From Deltaproteobacteria bacterium (lineage in GTDB: Bacteria > Desulfobacterota > GWC2-55-46 > DRQE01), in assembly GCA_016219165.1 (NCBI GenBank), contig JACRCB010000133.1, forward strand, positions 1-7,465: a stretch of 7,465 nucleotides of DNA, given 5' to 3'. Positions 1 through 5,731 of the stretch are shown piece after piece (position 1 is the first letter of the stretch; every line of letters starts with the position of its first letter). The notes under the pieces are model-generated. The model did not search any database. It had not been told where the DNA came from and was given only the letters and a program-made list of their open reading frames with translations. The position numbers were made by a program, and so were the translations under genes.

Positions 1-20
1 AAAAGGTTCTCTCAATCTCT

Positions 21-74
21 CTCCAAAAATTTTCAGCTCTGGTGGGCACAGCCCACCTCTAAAAGTCTTTGGAG
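21..74. repeat. Long imperfect palindrome 1 (stem-loop)
   Basis: Positions 21-36 pair with 59-74 with two mismatches and a G-U pair, and enclose a perfect 7-bp hairpin, GGTGGGC (41-47), loop ACA, GCCCACC (51-57). There is no T run on either strand, so it is not a classical intrinsic terminator. With its neighbour at 82-131 it looks like an intergenic palindromic repeat of the REP or MITE kind. Copy number cannot be judged from one window. Confidence 0.5.
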
Positions 75-81
75 GAGGCAT

Positions 82-131
82 GGGGGAAACTTTCCGACCC
101 ACCCAAAGGGTGGGTGCCCGAAGGTTCCCCC
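82..131. repeat. Long imperfect palindrome 2 (stem-loop)
   Basis: A perfect 8-bp core hairpin, ACCCACCC (97-104), loop AAA, GGGTGGGT (108-115), lies inside outer arms GGGGGAA (82-88) and TTCCCCC (125-131), with partial pairing between. It starts 7 nt after palindrome 1 and ends 48 nt from the stop codon of the Fic gene. Neither side has a U-rich tail. It may form a downstream transcript end for the Fic gene, but a dispersed palindromic element is at least as likely. Confidence 0.5.
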
Positions 132-179
132 AAAAATACAATTTTCCAGAGGGTACTTAAGGGTTTGTCCCTTCCACCC

Positions 180-1337
180 CTACTCCAAAACCATTGGATT
201 CAATATGTATCCGGCGCCCTCCGGAGTGTTTAAAAGTTTCATATCCGAAAGTTTCTTTAAATCCCTTCTCCCCGTCCTCTCGCTCACACCCCGGTAGAGC
301 AGGCAAAACGGGGAGGCCGAAAAAAGGTCTTCGAGAGTAAAAGAGCCCCTGTAATCCCTGTAATCCATGAGCAGTATCAATAGGTCGTATTGCCTCTGGT
401 TTATCTTCTCTTCCGCTTTTAAGTGCCCGAAATGTGCGCGCAGGACGCCTTTTCTAAGAAAAGACATTATCTTCCCCCTGAAATAACTCAAGGAATCTAT
501 CCAGCCTTTGAGCGTAAACTCAAGAAACGGCGTTACATCATCCTCTCCACCCCTTATCGAATCCGAGAATGCCCGGAAATATTCGTCCATATTCCTGTAA
601 TAGAAATCCGGCAGCAGCAACGCGATATACCTCTTCCCCGCCTGGCCCAAGAGTATGCCCTCGACAACCCTTGCGCACCTTCCGTTGCCTTCCCCGAACG
701 GATGGATAAGGCATAGGTGGTAATGCGCGAGCGCGGCCCTCACCTCCGGGGGTGTATCCATGAGCTCCTTACCGTTAATCCAGAGGATAAATTCTCTCAT
801 CAACATCCTTATGTCGTCGAGATTCCTCGGAGGCGTGTAAACACCCCCGTGTTCGTCGTCTCCCACCCGTGCCTCGTGGCTCCTGTATCTGCCCGGGGTA
901 TTGTCCTTATATCTCAGTCCCTTTGTGACGAGATAGTGTATTTTCTGGACGGCCTCTTCCGTAAGAAAAAACCGGGGGTCGAAGGGTATACCTCCGGCAT
1001 AATCATACGCCTCTTTAATGTTTCTTATTTCCATTGCGGATTGTTCACATCCGCCGTGTGCGTCATCGGCGGTCCCCGCTCTGGAAATAATCTCACGGGC
1101 CGACTCCGCCGGAAGTTTATTGCCCCCTATGGCGGCCGTTGCAAGGATAGACCGTCTTGACAATTCTACATTCAGGGAGGCGCGGTCCTTGACCAATAGA
1201 GGCAGATTCACGGTAGTATCGTAAATGACCTTTGCCTCGATGAGGGACTTGCTCAGTTTTGGCTCAGAAAACCTGCTGCTGAACACAAACTTGCCTGACC
1301 TGTAAGTCAGGATTTTTTTGATAGATTCTTTGACCAT
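180..1337 (-). CDS. Fic domain protein (AMPylase-like) with C-terminal winged helix
   Basis: This 385-residue protein belongs to the Fic family, whose members usually transfer AMP from ATP to hydroxyl side chains of target proteins. The signature HPFGEGNGR is at residues 212-220 with catalytic His212, acidic Glu216 and Arg220. The beta-hairpin flap that clamps the target is at about 164-171 (GVYTPP). Residues 310-385 look like a winged-helix domain. The N-terminal helix carries the equivalent of the class II autoinhibitory motif [S/T]xxxE[G/N] as TAAIGG (67-72), with Gly71 where the inhibitory Glu is expected. Length and architecture resemble the SoFic-like subgroup. No antitoxin gene lies beside it. 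It is monocistronic, with an AT-rich upstream region and no clear Shine-Dalgarno; ATG 1337 was chosen because it is the first start after that AT-rich region. The family call is firm; targets are unknown and the catalytic activity is inferred. Confidence 0.93.
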   Translation of the reverse strand: MVKESIKKILTYRSGKFVFSSRFSEPKLSKSLIEAKVIYDTTVNLPLLVKDRASLNVELSRRSILATAAIGGNKLPAESAREIISRAGTADDAHGGCEQSAMEIRNIKEAYDYAGGIPFDPRFFLTEEAVQKIHYLVTKGLRYKDNTPGRYRSHEARVGDDEHGGVYTPPRNLDDIRMLMREFILWINGKELMDTPPEVRAALAHYHLCLIHPFGEGNGRCARVVEGILLGQAGKRYIALLLPDFYYRNMDEYFRAFSDSIRGGEDDVTPFLEFTLKGWIDSLSYFRGKIMSFLRKGVLRAHFGHLKAEEKINQRQYDLLILLMDYRDYRGSFTLEDLFSASPFCLLYRGVSERTGRRDLKKLSDMKLLNTPEGAGYILNPMVLE

Positions 1338-1338
1338 A

Positions 1339-1415
1339 TTTTGTCAAATCCAATACATTGATTTATTTAGAATAAGTTAATATCAATATGATGCTTTTGT
1401 CAACGGTTTTGTCAA
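1339..1415. repeat. Three direct copies of TTGACAAAA upstream of the Fic gene
   Basis: The 9-mer TTTTGTCAA (TTGACAAAA on the minus strand) occurs exactly at 1339-1347, 1395-1403 and 1407-1415. The two distal copies are 12 bp apart start to start and contain -35-like TTGACA. The third lies one base before the Fic start codon. They could be operator half-sites, for example for the winged helix of the Fic protein itself, but this is inference. Confidence 0.4.
1377..1403 (-). promoter_or_regulatory. Candidate promoter of the Fic gene
   Basis: On the minus strand, TTGACA (1398-1403) is followed after 15 bp by TATTAA (1377-1382), preceded by TG one base upstream (an extended -10). A second TTGACA (1410-1415) lies 19 bp from CATATT (1385-1390). 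The region is clearly more AT-rich than the flanking genes. The exact choice between the two is uncertain. Confidence 0.4.
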
Positions 1416-1479
1416 GGATTTTTAGTATCTGCAGACCAGAACCGGAATGGGATTTCAGATGCAGGGACGGGAGGAAAGA

Positions 1480-1504
1480 TAAAGGTGCGGCAACAAAACC
1501 TTTA
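1480..1504 (-). terminator. Weak hairpin downstream of ilvA, possible terminator
   Basis: TAAAGGT (1480-1486) and ACCTTTA (1498-1504) form a 7-bp stem with an 11-nt loop, about 40 nt beyond the ilvA stop on the minus strand. It is followed only by TCTTTCC, so the tail is poor and the stem AT-rich. It is the best terminator candidate between ilvA and the Fic gene, but not a strong one. Confidence 0.22.
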
Positions 1505-1543
1505 AATAAATGAACATGGCACGGGAATTGCAAATCACCATCG

Positions 1544-2752
1544 TCATCGTCTGACCTTATAACCCTTTTCCCTCAGTCTCCTTATAATCCTCTTTGCATG
1601 CCCATGGTCCTCTACCTCGAGGATTATATCGAGTTTTGCCATGCCGACCGGACAATCAACCGCTTCCCTCTGGTGTATGACATGGAGGATGTTTGATTTA
1701 AGGAGGGCGATTTCCTTTGTGAAGCGGGAAAGAGTTCCGGGCACATCCGGCAGGACCGTTTCCAGCCTCGCCACCCTTCCTTCCTTCACCAGCCCGAGCC
1801 TTATAACCCTTTCGAGGGTGGTCGGGTCGATATTGCCTCCGCTTAAAACCAGGACGACATTATCTTCTTTCCCGGCCCTGACCTTACCTTCCATCAATGC
1901 CGCAAGCGGGACGGCGCCGGCCCCTTCGACAACGAGTTTTTTCCTCTCTATCAACTTAAGTATCGCCCCGGCGATAGAACCCTCGGAGACAGCGACGCAA
2001 TCGCTCAAGTATCTCTTTATAACCGGGAATGTCTTTTCCCCTATCTTTTTTATCGCTATGCCGTCGGCAATGGTCAAGCCCGTTTTGCCGGAGACCGGGC
2101 GCCCTTTCTTAAGGGACATCCGGCAGGAGGCCGAGCCCGATGCCTCGACCCCTATGACCCTTACCCTCCTCTTAAGCCCTTTAAGCGCCGCGGCTATCCC
2201 GGATATAAGACCCCCTCCGCCGACCGGGACCACGACACAATCCACCTCCGGCAGGTCATGCAATATCTCAAGCCCTATCGTGCCCTGGCCGGCCATGACA
2301 AGTTCGTCATCGAACGGGTGTATGAACGTAAGGCCGTTTTTTCCCGCGGCCTCCATTGCGCGTTCATACGCCTCGTCAAAGCCCCTTCCGTGGAATATTA
2401 CGTTTGCGCCGTAACTGCGCACGGCAACATGTTTTATTATAGGTGCGGTCTCGGGCATAACGACGGTGGACCTGACCCCCAGAAGGGATGCCGCCCACGC
2501 AACCCCCTGCGCGTGGTTCCCGCTCGATGCGGTTATAACGCCCCGTTTCTTATCTCCCGGCGAAAGGGATAGTATCTTATTGTATGCGCCCCTTACCTTG
2601 AATGAGCCGGTCTTTTGCAGGTTTTCGAGTTTGAGGTATATGCGGCAGTTAAAACGGTTGGATAAGGCGGCCGAGTATACGAGGGGTGTCGGGGTTACGA
2701 CACCTCTCAACGCCGTCCGCGCTTTTTTTACAAGAGAAAACAAATCCGCCAT
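1544..2752 (-). CDS. ilvA: Threonine ammonia-lyase (threonine dehydratase), ACT-domain form
   Basis: A 402-residue PLP enzyme of fold type II that deaminates L-threonine to 2-oxobutanoate and ammonia in the cytoplasm, the first committed step to isoleucine. Lys52 in GSFKVRGAYNK is the Schiff-base lysine. SSGNHAQG (76-83) contacts the substrate and cofactor, GGGGL (178-182) is the PLP phosphate loop, and SGGNID (304-309) closes the core. Residues of about 327-402 form one ACT domain (LPDVPGTLSRF at 334-344), as in the medium-length form of about 400 residues rather than the 510-residue E. coli IlvA with its larger regulatory domain. ATG 2752 follows the rlmB stop by 8 nt, and a GGGGAG Shine-Dalgarno overlaps that stop, indicating an operon and coupled translation. 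Whether it is biosynthetic or catabolic cannot be told from sequence; with no other isoleucine genes nearby both remain open. Confidence 0.95.
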   Translation of the reverse strand: MADLFSLVKKARTALRGVVTPTPLVYSAALSNRFNCRIYLKLENLQKTGSFKVRGAYNKILSLSPGDKKRGVITASSGNHAQGVAWAASLLGVRSTVVMPETAPIIKHVAVRSYGANVIFHGRGFDEAYERAMEAAGKNGLTFIHPFDDELVMAGQGTIGLEILHDLPEVDCVVVPVGGGGLISGIAAALKGLKRRVRVIGVEASGSASCRMSLKKGRPVSGKTGLTIADGIAIKKIGEKTFPVIKRYLSDCVAVSEGSIAGAILKLIERKKLVVEGAGAVPLAALMEGKVRAGKEDNVVLVLSGGNIDPTTLERVIRLGLVKEGRVARLETVLPDVPGTLSRFTKEIALLKSNILHVIHQREAVDCPVGMAKLDIILEVEDHGHAKRIIRRLREKGYKVRR

Positions 2753-2760
2753 CTTCTCCC

Positions 2761-3519
2761 CTATTTCCCGGCTCTATCCCTCTGACGTCGAGCCTCAAAG
2801 AGCGCTACCACCCCGGCCTGCGCGCTGCTTAAGGAATTTACGACACCCCTCATCGGGATATGCACGCAGAAATCACACTCCTCCTTAACGAGCCTCCTGA
2901 GCCCCTTGCCCTCGCTCCCTACAACGATGGCGATGTCGCCTTCAAGGTCGGCGCGGTAGATGCTTTTCTCCGAACCCGCTTCCACCCCCACAACCCACAC
3001 CCCTTCGTCCTTAAGGCGTTTTATGGCATCCCTCAAGTTCGTAACCATGGCCACGGGGGTGTGCATGGCCGCGCCTGCCGATGCCTTTATAACGGCGGCG
3101 GTGACCGGGCATGACCTGTCCTTGGGCACAACCACGCCGTGCGTTCCGGCGGTATGCGCGGCCCTTAAAAGGGAACCCATATTCTGGGGGTCCTGTATGG
3201 AATCGAGGAGCAAGAAAAATGCCCTCTCGCCCGAACCCTTCCAGACCCCTAAGAGGTCATCGAGGTCGATGTACCTGTACCCTCCCCTTAAGTATGCGAT
3301 AACCCCCTGGTGAGGGGCGCCCCCGGTGATGGAATAGAGTTCCTCCGGGGCGCACTCCCTTACCGCTATCCCCATTCTCCGCGCCTCGCCCACTATCCCG
3401 CTTATGAGACTGTCCTTCCTTCTAAAGGATACACAGATGCAGTCTATCTCCGCCCTGTTTTCCCCGGCGGCCTTGAGGGCCTCTCTCACGGGATTTATCC
3501 CGCATATCATACTCTTCAC
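2761..3519 (-). CDS. rlmB: 23S rRNA (guanosine-2'-O-)-methyltransferase, RlmB/TrmH family
   Basis: A SPOUT-fold methyltransferase of the RlmB/TrmH family that would 2'-O-methylate a guanosine of 23S rRNA using S-adenosylmethionine. The N-terminal L30e-like RNA-binding domain begins ICGINPVREAL, and the knotted catalytic domain follows. Counting from the GTG start, motif 1 has Asn113 and Arg119 (DPQNMGSLLRAA), motif 2 has Glu203 (VVGSEGKGLRR), and motif 3 is IPMRGVVNSLSSAQAG with Ser229 but Ser231 where the usual SLN sequence has Asn. I chose GTG 3519 (252 residues) because GGGG lies 7 nt upstream and the length matches the family's roughly 245. ATG 3510 is an alternative; the open frame back to 3630 would overlap the TPR gene and adds residues unlike the family. 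It is separated from the TPR gene by 91 nt and nearly abuts ilvA. Family membership is secure; the exact rRNA position is inferred. Confidence 0.9.
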   Translation of the reverse strand: MKSMICGINPVREALKAAGENRAEIDCICVSFRRKDSLISGIVGEARRMGIAVRECAPEELYSITGGAPHQGVIAYLRGGYRYIDLDDLLGVWKGSGERAFFLLLDSIQDPQNMGSLLRAAHTAGTHGVVVPKDRSCPVTAAVIKASAGAAMHTPVAMVTNLRDAIKRLKDEGVWVVGVEAGSEKSIYRADLEGDIAIVVGSEGKGLRRLVKEECDFCVHIPMRGVVNSLSSAQAGVVALFEARRQRDRAGK

Positions 3520-3610
3520 GGACACACCCCGTTCAGGTGGAACTCTTTGTAAAAAGTTTACCCGCTTACCAATGGCGCACCCGGGCAAAGCCCTGATACG
3601 CTTGACACGC

Positions 3611-4267
3611 TCATGGCAGAAGCGGCGCAATCCCCTTTGTCAAATCATCCAACTTCTTCCTTGTCTCTTCGGCCTGTCTTGTCTTGCCGGAGATGAGGTA
3701 CAGTTCGTAGAGATGCGTATATATGTGGATAAGGCCGCGGATGTCTGTTACGGGAATATCGGCGGCCGCCCTTTTAAGTAAGTTTTCCGCGCCTTCGTAA
3801 TTATTAAACCTCGTCTCAATCAGGCCCAGGGTATCGAGGTATATGTACTGGTTCTGAATATCGAGCGTAAGCCCCCGAGTGACCATGGTCTGGGCCTCGA
3901 TGAGCCTGCCGGTTTCCATGTAGACCCACCCGAGGTTGTTATAGTATACCCCCTGTGTGGAATCGATGTCTATCGCCTTCCTGAAATCCGCCTCGGCTTC
4001 CCCGTAACGCTTTAACGCCAGGTGTATGTTACCCATGCCGAAATAAGGCCGCGCCGAAGTAGAGTTCAATTCGGCGGCCTTCTTATACTCCTCCACGGCG
4101 CTTTTGAGCATGCCTTTCTGCTCGTAGATTGTTCCGAGTTTAAGGTGTTCCTCGAATGAAAGGGGGCCTTTTTGCGGTTCGATAGCAGCGTAAGGGGCGA
4201 GGTAAGAAGGGGTGCAGGAGGCCGCAAACAGAAGCAATATAAGAAAAAGTGGGAATACCCTTTTCAT
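3611..4267 (-). CDS. TPR-repeat lipoprotein, partner of the C39 peptidase
   Basis: A 218-residue secreted protein. Residues 1-17 form a lipoprotein-type signal peptide (MKRVFPLF, then LILLLFAAS) with Cys18; the lipobox AASC is slightly atypical, with Ala instead of Leu at -3. Four tetratricopeptide repeats follow in exact 34-residue register: about 38-71, 72-105 (GMGNIHLALKRYGEAEADF), 106-139 (NNLGWVYMETGRLIEA) and 140-173, with a probable fifth at 176-212. TPRs act as protein-binding scaffolds. ATG 4267 was chosen because it produces the signal peptide and lies 2 nt after the peptidase stop (TAG-AG-ATG), typical of translational coupling; the frame is open back to 4330, but that start overlaps the peptidase gene by 61 nt and would bury the signal peptide. 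It probably corresponds to the C-terminal TPR part of PA2778-type peptidases, here a separate gene. Its role is unknown. Confidence 0.85.
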   Translation of the reverse strand: MKRVFPLFLILLLFAASCTPSYLAPYAAIEPQKGPLSFEEHLKLGTIYEQKGMLKSAVEEYKKAAELNSTSARPYFGMGNIHLALKRYGEAEADFRKAIDIDSTQGVYYNNLGWVYMETGRLIEAQTMVTRGLTLDIQNQYIYLDTLGLIETRFNNYEGAENLLKRAAADIPVTDIRGLIHIYTHLYELYLISGKTRQAEETRKKLDDLTKGIAPLLP

Positions 4268-4269
4268 CT

Positions 4270-4875
4270 CTACTGCCGTTTGGGTGCGGCGGGTGTTACA
4301 AGGAGGGTCGAAAAATCGGTCTTCTTCCATGCATTGACAAGTTCCCGGTATGTTATTATCTTATCTTTCTCGATGCCGGAATGCGCTATGATAACCCCGT
4401 CCGGGTCGCTAAAGCCCGTTACGACCATATAATGCCCCACGGGATAGACATCGAACCCGAGATTAACGAATATTATCGGAGGGGTCTTTTCTCCAACCCT
4501 TTTTTTCAGGTCAGGAAGCCCGCCGCTGTAATACGATGCGTTAAACCCTTTGCCTTTGGCGTAGATGAGGAGGTCTATCGAAAGACTGCCTTTAAGTCCG
4601 GCCATGTAGACCTCCCCTGCCACTTCTTCCATGCTTACCCCTGCCCCGTAGTAGTTCAGAACGCTCGCAAGCGAGGACGGGCCGCACATGAATTCCTCCT
4701 GCGGGAAATGCGGCACCCCTTCTATCATGAAGGCCGCGGAGGGGTCCGAGGTTTTTCCTATGGTGTTGAAGACCCCTGCCTTATCGACCCCAGCGCACCC
4801 GGACAAAACCGCCGCGCAAAGAAACGCCAGAAAAAGAGGTAAAGACCCCCCTATGATACGGACGGGCCCGCGCAT
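4270..4875 (-). CDS. C39-type cysteine peptidase lipoprotein, PA2778-like
   Basis: A 201-residue papain-like peptidase predicted to be an envelope lipoprotein. A signal peptide of 26 residues ends in a canonical lipobox VLSGC (Cys27). The catalytic domain spans about 52-195: Gln59 (HFPQEE) would form the oxyanion hole, Cys64 (MCGPSSLASVLN) is the nucleophile and His148 (VGHYMVVTGF) the general base. The acid of the classical triad is not obvious: the aligned position in VIIAHSG is His165-Ser166. The GLKGSLSIDLL stretch (93-103) and overall pattern resemble the PA2778 family of Pseudomonas as I recall it, so the altered acid may be a family trait. The gene sits 29 nt after the PA2779-like gene and 2 nt before the TPR gene. 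Shine-Dalgarno signals are weak, and ATG 4875 was chosen because it yields an ideal signal peptide. Substrate is unknown; cleavage of an envelope peptide is inferred. Confidence 0.87.
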   Translation of the reverse strand: MRGPVRIIGGSLPLFLAFLCAAVLSGCAGVDKAGVFNTIGKTSDPSAAFMIEGVPHFPQEEFMCGPSSLASVLNYYGAGVSMEEVAGEVYMAGLKGSLSIDLLIYAKGKGFNASYYSGGLPDLKKRVGEKTPPIIFVNLGFDVYPVGHYMVVTGFSDPDGVIIAHSGIEKDKIITYRELVNAWKKTDFSTLLVTPAAPKRQ

Positions 4876-4904
4876 GGTCTCGGAAGAAATGTTGCAAACG
4901 TCCT

Positions 4905-5312
4905 TTATTTGCCCGTGTCCCTGATTATTATCTTTTTCCCCGTAAGTTGCAGGATGATGATGACAAGGACCACTATGATGAGGATGCCGATTACAAGCCC
5001 CAGGCCGTCTCCGCCGGGATAGAGGCTCGTTACGTGGGAGGCGAACTGGTGGAGTTCCTCATCCGAGAGTTTCTCGAGTTTTGAATTTATCTCATTGTTT
5101 GTCAATCCGAGTCTTTCGAGTTTATCCTTTACAACCTTCGACTCGAGCACCCTCTGGACCTTTGCCATGTCCTCGGCCCTTAAGTCCTTGAGGGATTGCT
5201 CAACCGAACCGGACTCCGCCACATACGCAAAAGTCCTTGCCGGTATGGCGCTTATGAAGAAAAAAGAAAGCACGAGGTAGGAAACAAACAAACGGAGAAG
5301 ATTTTTTTTCAT
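4905..5312 (-). CDS. PA2779-like small membrane protein
   Basis: A 135-residue protein with an N-terminal hydrophobic segment (about 5-24) that reads as a signal peptide ending near RTFA, then a charged helical region rich in Lys and Glu (about 35-100, including SDEELHQFASHV), a PGGDG turn (99-103), a C-terminal transmembrane helix (about 103-125, GLVIGILIIVVLVIII) and a basic tail KKIIIRDTGK. The body would lie in the periplasm, anchored by the C-terminal helix. This layout, the LSDEEL motif and the Pro-Gly-Gly before the helix match the PA2779 family, found beside PA2778-type peptidases in Pseudomonas. Start ATG 5312 has AGGAGG 12 nt upstream (rather far) and AGGG nearer; the open frame to 5399 runs through the promoter and is not used. 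It is the first gene of the minus-strand operon. The function is unknown; a substrate or membrane anchor for the peptidase is a guess. Confidence 0.83.
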   Translation of the reverse strand: MKKNLLRLFVSYLVLSFFFISAIPARTFAYVAESGSVEQSLKDLRAEDMAKVQRVLESKVVKDKLERLGLTNNEINSKLEKLSDEELHQFASHVTSLYPGGDGLGLVIGILIIVVLVIIILQLTGKKIIIRDTGK

Positions 5313-5370
5313 ATGACCCTTTACCCTCCTTTTTTTGCCATCAGGTTCTAAAAGTCCCTTATCCGCCGTC

Positions 5371-5399
5371 AATAAAACACAATTCCCCGCGCGTGTCAA
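5371..5399 (-). promoter_or_regulatory. Sigma70-like promoter of the PA2779-C39-TPR operon
   Basis: On the minus strand a perfect -35 TTGACA (5394-5399) is followed after 17 bp by TTTATT (5371-5376; four of six consensus bases). Transcription would start near 5364 and give a leader of about 50 nt before ATG 5312, holding the AGGAGG site. The operon could extend through rlmB and ilvA. Confidence 0.5.
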
Positions 5400-5412
5400 T
5401 ACCCAAAAAGAC

Positions 5413-5441
5413 TTGCGGCGCGCAGCATATTATGTTATTTT
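5413..5441 (+). promoter_or_regulatory. Candidate promoter of the DUF507 operon
   Basis: TTGCGG (5413-5418) and TATTTT (5436-5441) are 17 bp apart, placing the transcript start near 5448, next to the ATG at 5450. An alternative -10 is TATTAT at 5428-5433, which has no good -35. Both choices predict a leader of about 10 nt or less with no Shine-Dalgarno. The match to consensus is moderate. Confidence 0.3.
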
Positions 5442-5449
5442 CTGACACT

Positions 5450-5731
5450 ATGAAACTCTCAAAGGAACAGGTCGGGAAGATATCGGCCATGATACTCGAC
5501 GACATCAAGGGGAAAGGCCTTGTCGTCTTCAAGGCGGACGAAGGGACGGTCTTAAAGAAGATTGCCGATGTCTTTACGGCAAACCTTCTGGCGGAAGACG
5601 CCCTCGAAAGAGAGGTGGAGGAGATACTTAAGGATCACGCCGAGGCGATGGACTCTACGAGGGTCGACTACAGGAGGATGTTCCACATGGTAAAACAGAA
5701 ACTCGCAAAGGAAAGGGGGATTGTCATTTGA
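5450..5731 (+). CDS. DUF507 family protein, first copy
   Basis: A 93-residue soluble protein of the DUF507 family, which has no known function and is common in Desulfobacterota, Nitrospirota and Aquificota. It starts MKLSKEQVGKIS, the typical family beginning, which is why ATG 5450 was chosen over in-frame ATGs at 5393 and 5432. The sequence is mostly helical and highly charged (for example ALEREVEEILKDH), with no signal peptide or membrane segment. There is no Shine-Dalgarno before the ATG. The stop overlaps the start of a second, diverged DUF507 gene by 4 nt, so the two are co-translated and may form a pair. Family assignment is by pattern recognition of the N-terminus and its similarity to the next gene. 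No catalytic motif is visible. Confidence 0.85.
   Translation: MKLSKEQVGKISAMILDDIKGKGLVVFKADEGTVLKKIADVFTANLLAEDALEREVEEILKDHAEAMDSTRVDYRRMFHMVKQKLAKERGIVI
5714..5720 (+). promoter_or_regulatory. Ribosome binding site fixing the TTG start at 5728
   Basis: AGGGGGA lies 7 nt before TTG 5728, inside the end of the upstream gene. There is no ATG or GTG near the family's conserved N-terminus, so this strong site decides the TTG start, whose last two bases belong to the upstream TGA stop. Confidence 0.65.

Noticed and set aside
82..131. Palindrome 2 as an intrinsic terminator
   Set aside because: The stem is strong, but neither strand has a following T run, so it is listed as a palindromic repeat.
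1338..1543. Antitoxin gene for the Fic protein
   Set aside because: No open frame with a start, ribosome site and coding character was seen here; the region is AT-rich and looks regulatory.
1641..2414. Open frame of 257 codons on the plus strand
   Set aside because: It lies wholly antisense to ilvA, is Ser/Pro/Thr-rich as expected of a frame mirrored from coding sequence, and has no recognisable domain.
3520..3630. N-terminal extension of the rlmB frame to an ATG at 3630
   Set aside because: It overlaps the TPR gene, adds 37 residues not seen in RlmB, and a GTG with a suitable GGGG site at 3519 gives the family length.
4268..4330. N-terminal extension of the TPR frame to an ATG at 4330
   Set aside because: It overlaps the peptidase gene by 61 nt and would place residues without signal-peptide character before the hydrophobic segment.
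4249..4842. Open frame of 197 codons on the plus strand
   Set aside because: Antisense to the C39 peptidase gene, whose lipobox and catalytic motifs prove the other strand.
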